Source: Campanula takesimana (Eukaryota; Streptophyta; Magnoliopsida; Asterales; Campanulaceae). Taken from it: a DNA stretch of 64,000 nucleotides. The notes under the pieces were generated by a model that was not told the DNA's origin, did not search any database, and was given only the letters and a program-made list of their open reading frames with translations. Below are positions 11,701-23,940 of this stretch, piece by piece. The stretch spans positions 744,001-808,000 of the forward strand of contig JAOWBW010000163.1 in the NCBI GenBank assembly GCA_026119855.1, written 5' to 3'. Position 1 is the stretch's first letter; every line of letters begins with the position of its first letter. The translations under genes and the position numbers were made by a program.

Positions 11701-14700
11701 TGCATGGTACATTTTGCTTGCTTCTTTTGGGAACTGGACTTTTCGTTATCCCTATAGAGCTCAAAAAGTCTGTATTAAATCACATTTTAAGAATAAAACT
11801 AATTTTCCGTTCATATCCCCGACAATTAAGTCAATACAAGTATTTTGCTCAAACTCAAGAGTTAATATCTTTGGAATAATTCGGAAATGTAAAAATTTAT
11901 CAGTATTGTATTTGAAACAAGACTGACAAAACTAAAAGTGAGATATGCTAAAAGAGAAAATGGGAATAGTGATTGGATTCAAGGGTGTATATTTTATTTG
12001 TTAAAATTTCTACTAGGTTGTTCTCAAGGGAAAATGGGTCTCTTGCATAAAATGTTAAAGACAGGAAAAGAGTGACAAAATTCACACCTGAGCAAATGCG
12101 AATGGTAGAGCAGAATACATCCCTGCAGCTCTTTCTCGGTAAGAAACAAACCTTTCAACAGAAACAACCGGTTGAACAGCAGTGCCATTGGTAATTCCTA
12201 TGAACAGTATGGCAGCGTACATGGATCCCATGGCATTAAATATATCTTGCTGAGTCTCCCTAATCATTGTAACAAGATATAATCAATTGAAAAAGCTAAT
12301 TTTAAGTTGGACAAAGAAAACAAGAAAAAGGGGGGAACATCATCGGACATTAGGAAATGTATGATTGAAAATAGAGTTAGAGTTGCAGTAAATTGATCCA
12401 CATTTTATCCACATAGCACGATAAAGTTTGAGAGGCATTGGCTTTAGTTAACTACTCAAGCCCAAAACAGGAAAGGAAACACTCCCTCCGTCCCAAAATG
12501 ATCTTCACATTTTTTTCGACGTTACTACGAAGGAACTTTGAGCAATGATTTTAGGCTGATTTACGTATCCTAATGAAAATTTAAAACTTGTTATTGATAG
12601 TATTGTCGATAGTGTGTCAATAACAAGTTTTAGATTTTCATTAGTACAATTGAGTCAACCTAAAATTATTGCTCAAAGATCCTTTGTAATAACGGCGAAA
12701 AAAATATGAAGATCATTATGAGACGGAGGGATTATACTTTATATGAGGCCAAGGACAACAACCACGCCTTGGCCACTACCATATGCACACTGTAGACTGC
12801 AATCTCCAATAGATCACTTTTCTTGTCATTATTTTCCTGATTTATATTTGATTCACTCAAGAAAATGTGAGTAAATGTTCAGGAGTTGCACATTGAATAT
12901 ATACCTTTTCGAACCAAATTTCCAGCATATTGTTCCAAGCATCAGAGAGATGATGACAGTGTAGAAAAAGCGAACTGCAGTGTACTGTGGGTTTCGCCAA
13001 TAAGATAGATATTGCTTCCAAAGACAGGTCACAAACTGATTGAAGTATGATTGAGAGTACTTGGTGGGAAAATTCAAATCTTTTGAATCACTTCTTGGCT
13101 TTTTAAGCCTTTCAACCAAATCTTTGTTCCGTCTGAAACACATAAATGACAGCCGGTTAAGAAGGAAGACGGAAAAAAAATCGATTAACAATATTCATTT
13201 GAATTAGCACGCACTTGAATAGTTTTGATTTTCGGTACACTTCAGCAAAATCAACACCTAAACGGGTTTCTTCTGCAGACGAAGTAACCTCTAACATCCA
13301 TGTCGCAGGATTGCTTCCAGGTTTGATCCTTGGCACTCCCTCAATGGCCTATATAACATGTATATTCAAGGTAATTGCAGTAAGCATGGCATGTAAACAA
13401 TGAAAAGAATGATGAGAGCCATAATAGGAGGATCGAACCTCAAAGTACTCAACGAGTTTGCGAGATTTGGGGCCAAGTGGACCAGCATAAATGAGCTCTC
13501 CTCCCCGCTTCATGAAAAGGAGCTGCAATTTCGAAAATGATGAAATCAGAAAAAGAATAATGGAATATCGCCATAATAAATGTCGCACTTTCCTTTTTGG
13601 TCAGTCTCAAAATAAATGTCGCGTTTTAGTGCAATTTTATCATTGTACATGCAATGTACAAACTAGTAAAGCACCTTCTTTAAAAACATTGACAAGTCAA
13701 ATGCGACATTTATTTTGGGACGGATGGAGTATAATCTGTATTAAAGGATACACTAGTATTCAAGAAAGAAACTAAAAAATCTCTAATAATTAACACATGG
13801 AGCAACCTCATCAAATGACTCAAAAATGTCGACACTGGGTTGGTGGATTGTGCACACAATTGTCCGCCCAGTATTTACGATATTCCTGACCGTCCTCATC
13901 ACGATAGCTGCAGACCTTGCATCCAGCCCTGAAGTGGGTTCGTCCATAAACACTAAAGACGGATTGGCAACCAATTCAACAGCAATTGTCAACCGCTTTC
14001 TTTGCTCTGTTGACAAGCCATCGACACCAGGCAGACCAACCAATGCACCTTTTAGTGGAGTTAGTTCAACAAGTTCCATTACCTCATCAACAAATGCCTG
14101 AATTCAGAAAAGGTCCTTTAGTCAGCACTCGTCAAAAACATAATTTGAGCTTCCATATATTATACTCCCTCTGTCCAGGAAAGATAGTCCCATTTGACTT
14201 TTTATGGTCAGCACAAGTGAACTTTGACCAAATATTAATGCCAATCTAATCATCCCATAAAATTCTAAGTTGTTATCAATACAATTTTTAGAATTTCACT
14301 AGGATACTGTTTGGTCAAAGTTTACTTAGTTTGACCAGCAAAACTCAAATGGAACTATCTTTCCGGGACAGAGGGGTAATCTAACATACCTTTTGTGTTT
14401 GCAAGTCGACATCTGATGGCAAACGAAGCCAAGCAGAAAATAGAAGTGACTCGAGAACAGTAAGACATGGTGAGTGGATATCATTTTGCTCACAATAACC
14501 AGATATTCTAGCAAAAGTCTCTTGCGATTTAGGATAGCCAGATATATGGATGCTCCCCTCGATCATGCCCCCGGTTTTTCTACCTGCTAACACATCCATT
14601 AAGGTGGTCTTGCCAGCACCACTTACACCAACCAGCGCAGTTAACACACCAGGTCTGAATGCTCCAGTAACGTTGACCAACAACTGCAATCTGTCTTCCA

Positions 14701-15003
14701 ATATCCCTTGCTGCTTCAATTCCTGAAGATTACGAAGATGGAATCATCAAATATTCCAAAACGTGGCAAGTTTTTAACATTAAAATATAGATAGAGATGT
14801 TTACATACCAAAGGCACATCCACGTAGTAGTTGATATCGCTGAAAGACATAGAAAGTGGTTGAAATGGAAGAACCATGCCTCGCTGATTGAAATTTTTTC
14901 CTGTCAAAAAAATAAAATAAACAAATTGAAATCAATGGGTAGGTATAATTCAATTATTTGATTGATCAAACACTGAGAGTGAGACGTACCGACACACAAA
15001 CAC

Positions 15004-15056
<53 letters not shown>

Positions 15057-18000
15057 TGATGAACCCTTACCAGTGAAAGAGCCTGAATGCTCCAAATACT
15101 CTCGGAGCTGAATAACAACAGTTTCACCATTGTTTTTACCATCTTTGTCTTGAAGCTCTTCCTTGGAAATCACAGTCTGGCTCTTCCCCAGAGCTGTAGG
15201 AATAAGAACAGAAAGAATGAAATTACCTTTCTTTCCAGCATCTTTCAGGTGACTGAGAAAGAGTTATGCATGATATATTTAATGGAATGATAACTTACGA
15301 TTTAGGTAGGATAGGAAGAATGTGAACAGAATATTAAATAGAACTGTATATCCGAACAAAGCGGCAACACCAATCCAATACCAATAGCTCTGTGGAAAAA
15401 GACTGCGTGATTTCAGCAATCTCTCGCCTAAGGTCAAGGTTGATTGGTTCCCTATCTGCATGAAATGAAATAGAAATGAGTGGCATTCCTGACATTATAT
15501 ATAACTCGCATACTGAGACCAAATGCAGCAGATAGATAAATCACATTAAAATAACTAACTGCAAAATTCATGACGTGATTTCCTGGATAAAGCAAATTAA
15601 CTTGAAATGGTAATCACACTGTAAAAGAATTTTGATTCTTCATATGTTTGTTATCACTTTATTAAAGCGAAATTCTCAGTAAGGCTAGATGACACACATG
15701 AAGTAACTGATTCTATCTCAAAATAAACTGCAACACACGAGTATACGCTATGATTCTTACGAATCGAATTGTAAGCTAATATTACCTTATGCCAAGAGTG
15801 ACCAAGAAACTCATTTACAGAAGCCGCTTCTTGGGCATACATCAAAGGAGAGATCCAATAACCCCAAATCCACCAACTTGGTATACTATCTGTTCAAGTG
15901 CGAAAGGAAATAAATTTTTGCTCCAGAAAGAAGGAACGGAATAATTTACCAACTCCGATTTTCGTAAAAAAAAAAAAAAAAAAAAAAAGGAGATGTTAAC
16001 AGGAGCTTTGGTTTACCTCTTGAAATCACGTACCCACCAAGAGCCATGACAATCAACATCGCAAACGATCCAAAGGTGTTAGCCACAATCATGTTTCGGC
16101 CCAAGGATCCCATCAGACGGAAAAGCGCAGTTGACATTTGATGCAGCGAGAAATATAACAGAAACTGCCTCAAGAATCTGAAAAGATTGGAAAATAGCAT
16201 CAGAATCCATCTCAAGTCAACCAGAGAATTTTCTAAATTCTATGGTAAAAAAGTATTCACCTAATAATATTGGGATCGAGTCCAATCACATAGTAAGTTA
16301 CTGCAACCCACAATCCAGACTCCATGAGAGAAGTTGGAATACTCAATGCCCAAGAGGGAAGTGTGTAAACCCAGCAAGGATAAAAGTGCAAATCTCTGTG
16401 CTTGTAAATCACTGGAAGTTTTGCTACCAGCATTGAAACCTCTGTAAACCCATTGAAAACCATAATAATCATAGAAAAATAAAGTTCCCCAAGGTAAAGT
16501 CCTCCATCATCAACTGTATTATGGTGAAGATTTGTCCGGAAGAAAACACTCATCGTGATAGAAGCAACCAGAAAGAGCTGGAGAAATAAACATAAGACGT
16601 GGTCAGTAAAGGGTTCGCTAACTCCGATGACTTCAATATTACTCCCTCCGTCCCACAATAAATGTCGTAGCTGACTTGTCAATGTTTTTAAGAAATGTCC
16701 TTTACATTACATGTACAATGGTAAAATTGCACTAAGAATCTTTCCTAATTTAAAAATGTGACATTCGTTTTGGGACGGACCAAAAGGGAAAGTGTGACAT
16801 TTTATGGGGCAGACGGAGTATTAGAGTGCCATCTAATGTTAAAGCCAAGAGCAAATTTCTGAAGTTGTCAAAGTTAAAAAGTCGCCAAATGGATACCTGA
16901 ATGAATTTGAAAACATAAATAAAGGAATTCCGTTTCATTAGTAGGCTTTGCCAATCATAACTTGTCTTCAGGAGTTTTCTTCTCTTTACTCCATAACGAG
17001 AAGTTGACAAGGCTGCTGGATGATTGTATCTTCTATCAAATTGGACATTAAGCTCATCAGTCAAATTCTTTCCAGCACGATAAGAACGAAAAGCTTCAGC
17101 AAACTTCTGGACCGATATATGGCGGTATTGGCGATCAGAAACAGACCAATACTGCTCTTGGTCTTTCTTTGATACAACCTGCATACCCATAGTTTAAATA
17201 TAAGTAAGATGACGATGGGGACGGACTAATTAACTTTCCAAGCCCACAACTACTTACTTCTTGAAGGAAGTCTGCCACATTCTTCCTCTCAGGGCAATGA
17301 AATCCCATAAAAGAAAAGAAGTCAAGAGCAGCATTACAAGGTCCTTGGTATACAATCTGACCCTCGCATATAAGTATAATATCGTCAAACAGCTCATAAG
17401 TTTCAGGAGCAGGTTGAAGCAGAGAAATTACGGTTGTCCCATCAAGTTCGTGAGTTGCGTGCCTCAGATACTTGATAATTTGATACGTGGTCGAACTATC
17501 AAGCCCGTTAGATATTTCATCCATGAAAAGGACTCGTGATGGACCCACCAATAATTCACCTGCAAACACACATATCATCTTAGAATTAGTACCTATAGGG
17601 GATGAGTTTAATCCCTGTGGTCGTATAACCTTTGTAAATAAAACATCTAGTTTGCAAGAAATGTACCTGTGGTAAGCCGTTTCTTTTGGCCTCCAGAAAT
17701 TCCCTTCAGCATTTCATCTCCAACTAGAGTGTCAGCACAAGTATCCAACCCTAAAATCTTTGTTCGAAAAAATTTAGTATTTTGGGAGATATTGAATGAT
17801 GAGTTTTGAAATAACTTGAAAATGCTTGATCAATCGATTTGTTAACTGTCCTAGGGGAATTGAACCGACTCACTTGCAATTGGCTATCACGTTTTGACTG
17901 GTTGTCATTTACACATCAAACACTGGCTTAGTCAATAAGCCAGTGTTTGATGTGTGGCAAAGCCAACAAGCCAGATTTTGGAAACACGAGAACTAAATTA

Positions 18001-19845
18001 AATACAGCAGACTTGAAACTCAAGCTAGTGAAGGAACCAAGCAAATCAATCAAAGTAGTGCAGATAGAAGTGTCAAAGGTTAGATGAACCAAGTGTAACC
18101 AACATGAAGCAAATACCTTCAAAATGTACTCAACCACAAGGGCTGTCTCTTGGCCTCCTAAAGCCAGTGCCTGAAAAAATAAACGATAATTCCATAATCA
18201 ACTCCAAAACAATGAGGTATTACAGGTAAGATGAAAAGCGTTTTAAAGAAGCGATATACCTTCATAAATATATCAAGATCTTCATCAGGTTTGATTTCGG
18301 CAATCTTTTCTCTTCTTGCAAGTTCCATAAGCATATCTGTAGGGAGATAATGACTCAACATTTGTGCATATTAACAGAGACATGTGATTTTGAGTAAGAG
18401 TCCGTACCATATTTAAATCCAACACCCTGACAATTGGCAGAAAAATCAAGTGTTTCCCTTACAGTCATTTCTGCAACGTGCCAATCTTGTTGACTTACAT
18501 AAGCAGAGGTCCTCTGAGGAACAAATTCATTCAACCCATGTCCATTGTAAGTAATCTTCCCCGACACCTGCAAAGAAACAACATGTTAGCCTTCTTTTTT
18601 TTTTTTTTTTTGGGTCACCTTTATGAAAGGTTTCAAGTTTCAACTATAATGGCCAAATTAGCGAAATTCATCATGTAATTCACCTCCTGCCAAGTGCCCA
18701 TAATATGACAACATGAAAAATGCTGAATTAGAGTTAATGACAAGTCTCAATACCTTTAAATCGGTTGCAAGGCGTCCGGCAAGGGCCAACAGCAACGTTG
18801 TCTTCCCGGAGCTTGGCGGACCCAGCAGCAACGTCATTCTAAAATCAAACATTAATAACTATCAAGCAAGTGGTCATTTTTAACAAATCCAAATCAACTT
18901 CAAAACAAAACTGGGAATGTACCTTGACGGTCTAACTATCCCACTAAGATCATTCAGAATTGATAACTTTCTCCTGTTTCCTTTTAATAATCTCAATCGC
19001 CTTAATAAAGCCTGAATGACATTCAAACAGAATTACCGATGAGAAAAGCATTCCCAAGCCCAACAGTGACAGTAAATCAAAATACACTTTTGAGAGCATA
19101 CCTCAGTCATGTTGAACAAGAAATTGGATATAGTAGGCAACGCTCTACTACCGACATGGACATACGTTTCAACAGTCAATTGCTGAAATCTAACTTCGAT
19201 TTTCGGAAATTCCAATTCAACTCTGTAACAGAACAATATAAATTACGAAAACGAACTTGTTAAAATTATAAATTTTGCGTAATTCAAAAATTAAATACTG
19301 AAACTAATCGAAAACAAAAGTCCAATTAACAGAATTTCAATAGCTAAATTAATCAAATTCCTTAATGGAACTGAGTAAAACAATTAAGCTATTTTTTTTC
19401 AGGAAACAAATTCAATTGCCAAGGATCTAGATTATGTTCAATTATACTTTAAAGTGAACTTATTTATCAAGATGGGAAAATTCTGAAAATCTAGCTTCTC
19501 AAATAATCAAGCATTATAAATAATTGAAAACAAGTGACAAAATGGAGTAAAAATAAAATAAAAAATTTACGCGTCAAATCGGAGTCGCAGGCGATTGAAG
19601 AACTTCTTCCAATCACCGTCGGCGGAATTCAACAGCCGGTCCAACACAACCTTCTGCTCCGGCACTTGAAGCTTCCTCACATCGATCTCTTTTACATCTC
19701 CGACAATGTTCTTAAAAATGCCTTTCCGTACTCGATTGTAAGTCGGCAGTCTCTCAAGTGCGGCCCACCGTAGCGCCTCCTCGTCGTCGCCGTCCTCCCT
19801 AAACGAGGACGACCGCGCCGACAGACTCTCGGCAGAATTCCACAT
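8738..19845 (-). CDS. ABCG32: Full-size PDR-type ABC transporter, ABCG32/PEC1 type
   Basis: Exons (minus strand, 5' to 3'): 19571-19845, 19102-19222, 18923-19011, 18754-18838, 18408-18567, 18260-18336, 18117-18170, 17667-17757, 17258-17559, 16897-17178, 16261-16577, 16017-16177, 15786-15889, 15299-15455, 15071-15193, 14809-14900, 14390-14722, 13807-14097, 13439-13522, 13215-13348, 12905-13132, 12088-12259, 10584-10838, 8738-9010. All introns are GT-AG, phases agree, and the 4,260 nt give 1,419 residues. NBD1 has Walker A GPPSSGKTT (about 168), signature ISGGQKKR (306) and Walker B FMDEISNGLD. NBD2 has GVSGAGKTT (862), LSTEQRKR (969) and FMDEPTSGLD. Membrane domains lie at about 512-706 and 1130-1410. 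The N-terminus MWNSAES and length fit Arabidopsis ABCG32, a plasma-membrane exporter of cutin precursors in epidermis. No break was found; the ortholog assignment comes from recalled family sequence. Confidence 0.96.
9100..9251. mobile_element. Stowaway-type MITE, last intron of the ABCG gene
   Basis: The ends are TACTCCCTCTGTCACGG and, inverted, TTTTGGGACAGAGGGAGTA, with TA at both borders. It lies between exons 23 and 24. Confidence 0.8.
9402..9684. mobile_element. Possible hAT-like MITE remnant
   Basis: CAGTGGCAAAGCCA at the left is partly mirrored by TGGCTTCGCCGG at the right; CAGTGGCGGAGCC-like ends are typical of some hAT elements. The match is weak, and no target duplication is clear. 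Confidence 0.35.
9911..10169. mobile_element. Stowaway-type MITE
   Basis: The ends are TACCCCCCCGTCCCAAATTG and, inverted, ATTTTGGGACGGAAGGAGTA. The next intronic stretch to 10583 shows nothing else. Confidence 0.75.
11008..11121. mobile_element. hAT-type MITE with 8-bp target duplication
   Basis: A 114-bp near-perfect foldback starts TAGGGGTGGCAAA and ends TTTGCCACCCCTA. Both sides carry CTATGAAT (11000-11007 and 11122-11129), an 8-bp target-site duplication as expected for hAT. The arms are almost identical, which suggests a recent insertion. Confidence 0.9.
11213..11527. mobile_element. Stowaway-type MITE
   Basis: The left end CTACCTCTGTCCAATAATGA and inverted right end TCATTTCCGGACAGAAGGAG carry TA borders. 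The internal sequence is also palindromic. Confidence 0.7.
12481..12734. mobile_element. Stowaway-type MITE
   Basis: The ends are CTCCCTCCGTCCCAAAATGA and, inverted, TCATTATGAGACGGAGGGA. It lies in the intron between exons 21 and 22. Confidence 0.8.
13570..13731. mobile_element. Stowaway-type MITE, left end damaged
   Basis: The right end ATTTATTTTGGGACGGATGG is intact. The left partner (GTCTCAAAATAAATGTCGC near 13603) is preceded by a truncated outer repeat resembling that of the MITE at 16640-16820. It lies between exons 18 and 19. Confidence 0.65.
14163..14378. mobile_element. Stowaway-type MITE
   Basis: The ends are TACTCCCTCTGTCCAGGAAA and, inverted, TTTCCGGGACAGAGGGGTA. Its right end is only 11 bp from exon 17 (14390-14722). 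Confidence 0.8.
15005..15051. repeat. (GA)n microsatellite in the ABCG intron
   Basis: About 47 bp of uninterrupted GA/AG dinucleotide, 20 nt from the 3' end of exon 15. A pure run like this is likely to be length-polymorphic. Confidence 0.95.
15966..15988. repeat. Homopolymer A run in the ABCG intron
   Basis: About 23 A on the plus strand (T on the coding strand), between exons 12 and 13. The length is prone to sequencing error. Confidence 0.9.
16640..16820. mobile_element. Stowaway-type MITE with a doubled inner repeat
   Basis: The left end is TACTCCCTCCGTCCCACAAT. The right side has two stacked inverted ends, ATTCGTTTTGGGACGGACC and then GGGGCAGACGGAGTA. It lies between exons 10 and 11. 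Confidence 0.8.
17911..17955. repeat. Perfect 20-bp inverted repeat with 5-nt loop, ABCG intron 7
   Basis: The left arm ACACATCAAACACTGGCTTA (17911-17930) and right arm (17936-17955) are exact reverse complements around GTCAA. The intron RNA would form a strong hairpin. No MITE ends or target duplication are visible. Confidence 0.9.
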
Positions 19846-20070
19846 TTCCTTTTAACTCTCAAACAAAATCGCCGATTCTGAACCCTAGATTAAAAAGAGG
19901 ACTATGTAGTTGTGGAGATAAGGAGAGAGAGAGAGAAAGCTGCATTACTGCTTTACTTACTGGTAGTTGAGCTCAGCATTTATGGCTTCCTTACACTTTC
20001 TCTCTCTACAATTTTCTTCCCTTTCTCTCTCTAGTTCTTGTTTTGGTAGTAGTGTATAGCCAGTATAGTA
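19846..20070 (-). promoter_or_regulatory. 5' leader and core promoter region of the ABCG32-type gene
   Basis: Upstream of the ATG the coding strand has a pyrimidine patch (CTTTCTCTCTCTCTC, near 19926-19940) and a second CT-rich block near 20005-20035, common near plant transcription starts. A weak TATA-like GGCTATACAC lies at about 20054-20063. The start site is not determined. Confidence 0.4.
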
Positions 20071-20985
20071 CTATTAACAATTGTCCTGAATATCCATTTT
20101 GATTTTATTTATTTTTTTGAATAATTTTGAAAGTTTGTGTTGAAATTTAGACAATACATTAATAATTCTTATCATGCATAGTATGAAATAAATATTTTTA
20201 GTTTCAGAAATATTATACCCCTTTAAAATTATATATTTATTAGTAATATAATATAAGTCAGTCTTATGAAAAACCTCTTTTACACTAGTAAATGTGTAAA
20301 ACGTGTTTTATATTAAAAGATGAAAACAAGTTTTACATTAAAACGAGGGTAAAACAAGTTTTTTTTTTGAGATTTTCACAATAAATATTAATTTGAGATG
20401 AAAAATATTATAATACTATTATCTTTGTTATAAATAAATAATCAAAGTTTTAATAAAATAAACGTAGCTATTTACTTATTGATTTTTGAGATAAATTTTT
20501 GAGAAGGGGAAGTAATAATTTTATGTGTGTAATTTGCTGCTGAATTATGGGTTGGCGTTACCATGTTTGTTCAGAGGAGGATGGATGGAGAGCAATTAAT
20601 GTGCCGGGAAAGACAGAAATGGCGGGTGGTGAAGGGTAGTGGTTTGTTTTAATACGCGCCGGTGTTGTTAGGTGCATTAACTTGCTTTCTGAAATTGACG
20701 CGTGTGTGCTTAAACGGGATAAAAAGCGAGTGAATAGTTAGTCACGAAGGATTCGAGTGGGGTAAAAAGAGATGACTGATTTGAATGTAACGGTTGGGAG
20801 GTGAGAACAAAGGTGATTACCAGCTAATTGGCTTGTCCGTAATAACGTTTCTGGTAGGAAATTTTTTTTTTAAAAAAGTTGAGAGAATAATAAATATTAG
20901 GTGTATATAAGTCAAATACAAAAATGTGACTGTGGACTGTGGTAGTGTTAAATGTTAAGAGTCAGTCACGTGATAACACCTATAT
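20071..20985. other. AT-rich upstream intergenic region
   Basis: No gene or clear repeat is seen. It contains poly-T/A runs and would hold distal promoter elements of the ABCG32-type gene. Confidence 0.5.
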
Positions 20986-21910
20986 CCGTCTCTTCAATCA
21001 GCCGGGTTTTTTGACCCACCCGACCCATTGAACCGGATTCATGACCCATGGGCATAACCTGCCACATGACAACCACCAATTGGCCCCTTTTTTATTATTA
21101 TTTTTTATTTTTTTTTGCTTTTTCTTGAGTTTTTTTTTTCCCCTTTTTTCCGTCGTTTATCAAAAGTAATAGTTGTTATAACTTAATGTAATGACTGTAT
21201 ACATATAAAGTAACATTGTTTATAAGTAAACGTAACACCTGTTTTTCAAAAACAAAAGCTCGTTTTACCCATTTTTTCAAATGTAATACTAACTATAATT
21301 ACGTGTAACACAAACAATATCTAAATGTAATTATCATTTATACTGAAATGTAATAGTGTTTTTGCAAAAATGTAAAATATTGTGTATGTTGATTTAATTT
21401 TTTGAAAGAAAGTAACATTTGAAAAGTAACAACGCATATACATGAATGTAATTGTTTGTACAAGTAAATGTAACACTTTAATAAAAGAAATCATAATATA
21501 TTTCTATAGATAATGTAATACTTTTACATGTAATACTAATCAAGTGTTTTTAGCTCTAAAAATGTAAATGGTTGAATTATTATTTTTTCTATACATGTGT
21601 TACAATTATGTATAAACACTGTTACATATAAGTAACACGTTCATTACATTTTAGTTGTAATAAGTATTACTTTTGGCAAACGAAGAAAACATAAAAAAAA
21701 AATACTATTACTTTTCTGTATATATGTATTACTTTTATGTATACAAACTGTTACATATAAGTAACACGTTTGTTACATTTAATTATAGCAACTATTACTT
21801 TTTACAAACAGAAAAAAAAATAAAAAATAATTATATAAAAATTTAAAAAAAAAATGTGGGTCATGGATCCGGATCATGGGTCAAAAATGACCCGTCTCTA
21901 CTATGAGACG
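20986..21910. mobile_element. Non-autonomous foldback element of about 0.92 kb
   Basis: The left end has CCGTCTC, TTTTTTGACCCA, CCGGATTCATGACCCA; the right end has the same series in reverse complement (TGGGTCATGGATCCGG, TGGGTCAAAAATGAC, GAGACGG). Arms are about 55-60 bp and imperfect. The interior is very AT-rich with scattered GTAAC/GTTAC. It contains a direct duplication of about 80 bp (21597-21680 and 21727-21810, sharing CTGTTACATATAAGTAACAC). There is no ORF, and the superfamily is unresolved. Confidence 0.6.
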
Positions 21911-23304
21911 GGTCATGATGTTCTCATACAAGTTTTTGTCAAATGTTAATTGTTAATGAGTCCCAACATGTTTACAAAAACTTCACCTGAATTTTATTTT
22001 ATTTTGAACAAACACCAAATTCAATTGCATTAAAATTAAAAACAGAGACGTCACTACATATGTCGTAGGCTCACCCCAAAAATACAATAAAGATCCATTT
22101 CTTAACCTACAACGAAGAAAATCTTGATCAAAATCTTTAGACGCTCGGATTTGATTCCAAGTAAAACTTGAACACACTGCGTCAGTTCGACATTTAAAAA
22201 ATCTCTCGTCAAATAATATATCACTTTGAGAACTTGATATAGAGAATCCGGGTTGACAAGTAAACTTACGCCAAATATCCCAAAATCTCTTAAACATGCT
22301 TGTACAGCAAAAACAATAGCACACTCTTTGTTTTGAGATGATGCGAGATTCGTCATTGTAGATTGTATTGCAATTGTAGAATAAAAAAAACAAATAGACA
22401 AACAAACAATCAAACACAGCCTCTCAATGATGGAAAGAAATCAAAGCCTCTCACTAAGAAGAGAAACCAACTGGTATCGATGATGGGGAGAATTTATTTT
22501 ATGACAAAACATTAAAATCAAAAAATTAGAAAGCAAACATAATAAAAAAAACAACACAATTATTTGTGATCTCAATACATTGAAAATTATAAATAATTGT
22601 GTTATTAAAAGATTTATATCTTGTAGCTAGACTCTACCTCCCACTCCCAGGACAAACTTCCACGACTACTTCTTCAATACTAGGTTGAAAGGGAAGGGGC
22701 AGATCGACTCCTTACACCGCCGGCTAAGTAAAGTAGGATGCTAAGATCGACTCTCCTTTCAAGGCGTCAAGGAGACCTGGCAAAAAGATGGTGAACCAAA
22801 ATAAGTTAGAAGACGAATCAAAGGAATCGATAACAAGAAAGTTTGAAGATCGGTGGTAAAAGATGAAGATCAGAGATGTAAGAAGAAGAACGGAAAATAT
22901 CCGCCTCAAATACTTTTAAACAACAACTCAATATCACCTCAAAACACGCTTTTCTAATTTACTCAGTATTAGATATAAAAAAAAAAGAAAAACATCTTTT
23001 ACCGTATTTGGCATACAAACTAGGGTAACATTTTCTTGGACCGCTTTAATTTTCTTATCCACTCCCTTTGTCCTTAAATCAAATCAGTAGAAAAATATTA
23101 TCCGAAGATGAATGTCCTTTTTTGATAATAACTTTATCCTTAAATGTTTTTTTTAAAAAAAAAATCACTGGTCTATTTATACTTGCAAAAACTAAATATT
23201 TGTAAAATAGATTACAAGATTATATATGAATTTTGCCACCAAATTGTATAAAAAGTTATGTCACTTAAAATAAAGTTTGGACATTCATTTAGGGACAAAG
23301 ATAG
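21911..23304. other. Intergenic region without a recognisable gene
   Basis: A 144-codon minus-strand open stretch (21983-22417) matches nothing I recognise and lacks gene context. An imperfect inverted repeat (ACACAATTATTT near 22554 with AATAATTGTGTT near 22594) is present. Nothing else is supported. Confidence 0.5.
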
Positions 23305-23576
23305 TACTCCCTCCGTCTCAAAATTGATGTTGTTTTGGAGTGTTTCGCACATATTAAGAAATGTCATTAATGTATGTGAAAAAGTCTCAAATACCCTTGA
23401 AGTAATTCAACTACCTAGGTAATTAAATGGTTAGATATTTCACTATCATTATTAAGTGTATAATTGGTATAGAGCAATAATAAAACTTTGAGAATAGTGA
23501 AACGACAAGTATTTTGAGACACAAATTAACTTCTAAAACGACATCTATTTTGAGACGGATAGAGACGGAGTGAGTA
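23305..23576. mobile_element. Tc1/mariner-like MITE
   Basis: The ends are TACTCCCTCCGTCTCAAAAT and, inverted, ATTTTGAGACGGATAGAGAC, with an extra GGAG repeat at the right end. The interior (CTACCTAGGTAATTAAATGG) is the reverse complement of the MITE at 24047-24276, so the two copies are in opposite orientation. Confidence 0.8.
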
Positions 23577-23842
23577 TATTTAAAAAACATATGATAATTA
23601 CAAAATAAATTACTTTACTCTTTTTCCTTAAGTCCCCCTGCCATTTAAGTCGTTGGACAGCTTTAGATGATTTAATACACTCGGACAATTCGCTGGTCTT
23701 TCGTTGAATATATTTACCGATGGTTAGGGCGATGGAGTTAATGCGTTGGGATGACTTTGCTGATTTTTCGAAGTTCAGGGTCCCCCTAGTTAATACTTAG
23801 GTTCATAAGGTTATTGTGTTTTTTCCCATCTAAAATGAATGT

Positions 23843-23940
23843 TACTCCCTCCGTCCCATTTGAAGCTTCACCTTTTATCCAAATGGATATCCGTTGAAAG
23901 TTTCATCATTTCCTAAAATAGTAAAAAATGTAGGCCCCAC
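23843..23940. mobile_element. Left half of a Stowaway-type MITE cut by an LTR insertion
   Basis: It begins TACTCCCTCCGTCCCATTTG and stops exactly at the LTR border at 23941. The other half should lie beyond the far end of that element and is not in the window. Confidence 0.55.

Noticed and set aside
8738..19845. ABC transporter as a pseudogene because the ORFs are fragmented
   Set aside because: All fragments are exons with GT-AG borders and matching phases; the joined frame is 1,419 codons.
21983..22417. 144-codon minus-strand ORF
   Set aside because: No recognisable domain, AT-rich, no promoter or splice context; could be a decayed LINE tail but nothing supports it.
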